From the NCBI GenBank assembly GCA_963971575.1, contig OZ020611.1, forward strand, positions 148,144,419-148,208,418: DNA of 64,000 nt, given 5' to 3'. This document shows positions 63,117-64,000 of the stretch, piece by piece. The notes beneath the pieces are model-generated. The model saw only the letters and a list, made by a program, of their open reading frames with translations, had not been told where the DNA came from and made no database searches. Made by a program: the position numbers and the translations under genes. This DNA comes from Liopterus haemorrhoidalis (taxonomy: Eukaryota; Arthropoda; Insecta; Coleoptera; Dytiscidae). Each line of letters starts with the position of its first letter. Position 1 is the stretch's first letter.

Positions 63117-64000
63117 AGGTGTCTCAAAAGAAATTTTATATTTATTTAGCTTACTGCGTGAACGCAACGTATTCGAGGGGCGCGGGGGTTATGTCAATCG
63201 GTAGCCTGGCTCTTGGGAATTCAGTCGCTATGGAACGTTTCTCGGGAGCAGACCGCGCGTTATGCGTGCGAGAGTTTTACAAAAACGGTGATTCGGCGAC
63301 TGTAGCGCGTAGAAAATTCTGCAGTATTCGAGGTTTTCGCCACTTAAATGATGCGCCAAGCATTCCTCTCATTCGACATTGGGTTAAAAAGTTTGAAGAG
63401 ACTGGTACAACGCTGGATAAATCAAAATCCGGGCGACCTAGGTCATCAAGAACGGTAGAAAACGTGGAGAATGTTAATCAGTCTGTTCGTGACGACCCGA
63501 ACCTTTCAATTCGGAAGCGCGCAAGTGCTTTAAATGTGCATAGATCATCATTACACCGCATTATGCACAAAGACCTAAAGCTGCACCCCTACAAAATTCA
63601 ATTGGTGCAAGAATTAAAGCCCCAAGATGCCAGTCAGAGGCTTAATTTCGTAAATCAGGTGATTGAGCGATTTTCAACGTTTACCAACATTTTGTTTTCG
63701 GATGAAGCTCATTTTCATCTTAATGGCCACGTAAATAAGCAGAACTGCCGCTACTGGAGTGCAACGAATCCGTGAAGCAAACATCAGAAACCCCTACATT
63801 CGCCTAAAATGACCGTATGGGCTGCGATGTCGGCGTTTGAATTATCGGCCCTTACTTTTTTGAAGACGAAAGGGGGCGTGCAGTTACAGTGAATTCAGAG
63901 CGTTATGTGGAGATGTTAGACAACTTCTTGGTACCTGAACTGCAAAACTTTCCTGGCTATAACCAAAGAACATGGTTCCAACAGGACGGAGCAACTTCAC
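63117..64000 (+). pseudogene. DD41D-like Tc1/mariner transposase, broken, cut by window edge
   Basis: The element starts near aggtgtctcaaaagaaattt (63117). The 218-codon frame (63119-63775) has R-A-L-C-V-R-E-F-Y-K-N-G-D-S (first helix-turn-helix, DUF4817-like), then K-S-G-R-P-R-S-S-R linker. SIRKRASALNVHRSSLHRIM is the second helix-turn-helix, and LFSDEAHFHLNGHVN has the first catalytic aspartate. A TGA replaces the arginine expected after S-A-T-N-P; a further frameshift near 63835 precedes G-P-Y-F-F-E-D and W-F-Q-Q-D-G-A-T-S, the second aspartate box, at the window end. The F-Q-Q-D-G-A-T context matches the DD41D fragment at 21827-22189. The third aspartate would lie beyond 64000. Confidence 0.85.

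Overview
This window looks like an AT-rich animal nuclear genome segment, most likely an insect or other arthropod. I see no operons, no prokaryotic signals, no rRNA and no intact host gene. Almost everything I can support is transposable-element (TE) sequence. It includes mariner/Tc1, hAT, PIF/Harbinger, pogo-like and Helitron/Helentron-like DNA elements, several non-LTR retrotransposons, a Ty3/gypsy-type LTR element and a tRNA-derived SINE. Microsatellites and a ~120-bp tandem array are also present. The species cannot be fixed from sequence alone. All coordinates and repeat matches were read by eye, so element ends are exact only where a target-site duplication (TSD) is quoted.

Layout. 0.5-4.4 kb: two abutting hAT elements; the second contains a structurally intact mariner with 33-bp perfect terminal inverted repeats (TIRs) and an uninterrupted 340-codon transposase. 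4.5-9.6 kb: a Helitron end, a hAT MITE, a Harbinger derivative, another TIR element, a dead mariner, and a LINE fragment split by a MITE and followed by a Helitron 3' part. 9.8-12.8 kb: a dead mariner interrupted by a hAT that itself contains an inverted copy of the same hAT family. 13-16.7 kb: a hAT remnant with its dimerisation-domain fossil, then nine ~120-bp tandem units. 17.5-22.7 kb: two hAT elements each carrying a microsatellite-bearing repeat of Helentron-associated (DINE-1/HINE) architecture, then a Harbinger copy split by a DD41D mariner derivative. 23.6-31.6 kb: an inverted pair of ~1-kb repeats, several hAT and MITE insertions, and the uninterrupted Harbinger paralogue.

31.6-37.8 kb is a three-level nest: a hAT MITE (8-bp TSD) is split by an LTR retrotransposon (197-bp LTRs, 4-bp TSD), which is split by a 5'-truncated jockey-type LINE (10-bp TSD). 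The LTR element reads gag, zinc knuckle, protease, linker, integrase zinc finger with no reverse transcriptase (RT) between protease and integrase, which suggests the unusual Gmr1-like domain order. 38.2-43.8 kb is another nest: a LINE RT is cut by a HINE-type repeat, which contains a Helitron, which contains a pogo-like MITE. 43.9-53 kb has a THAP-domain reading frame with one premature stop, several LINE 3' ends with (ATT)n or (TTTA)n tails, and two dead mariners split by a LINE and a hAT. 53.7-64 kb has a SINE, MITEs, further LINE and hAT pieces, a dead mariner split by a hAT MITE, and the start of a DD41D-like transposase cut off by the window edge.

The elements do not work together as a pathway. 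Their nesting order gives a relative insertion history, and in several places a paralogous or reconstructed empty site supports the exact insertion point.
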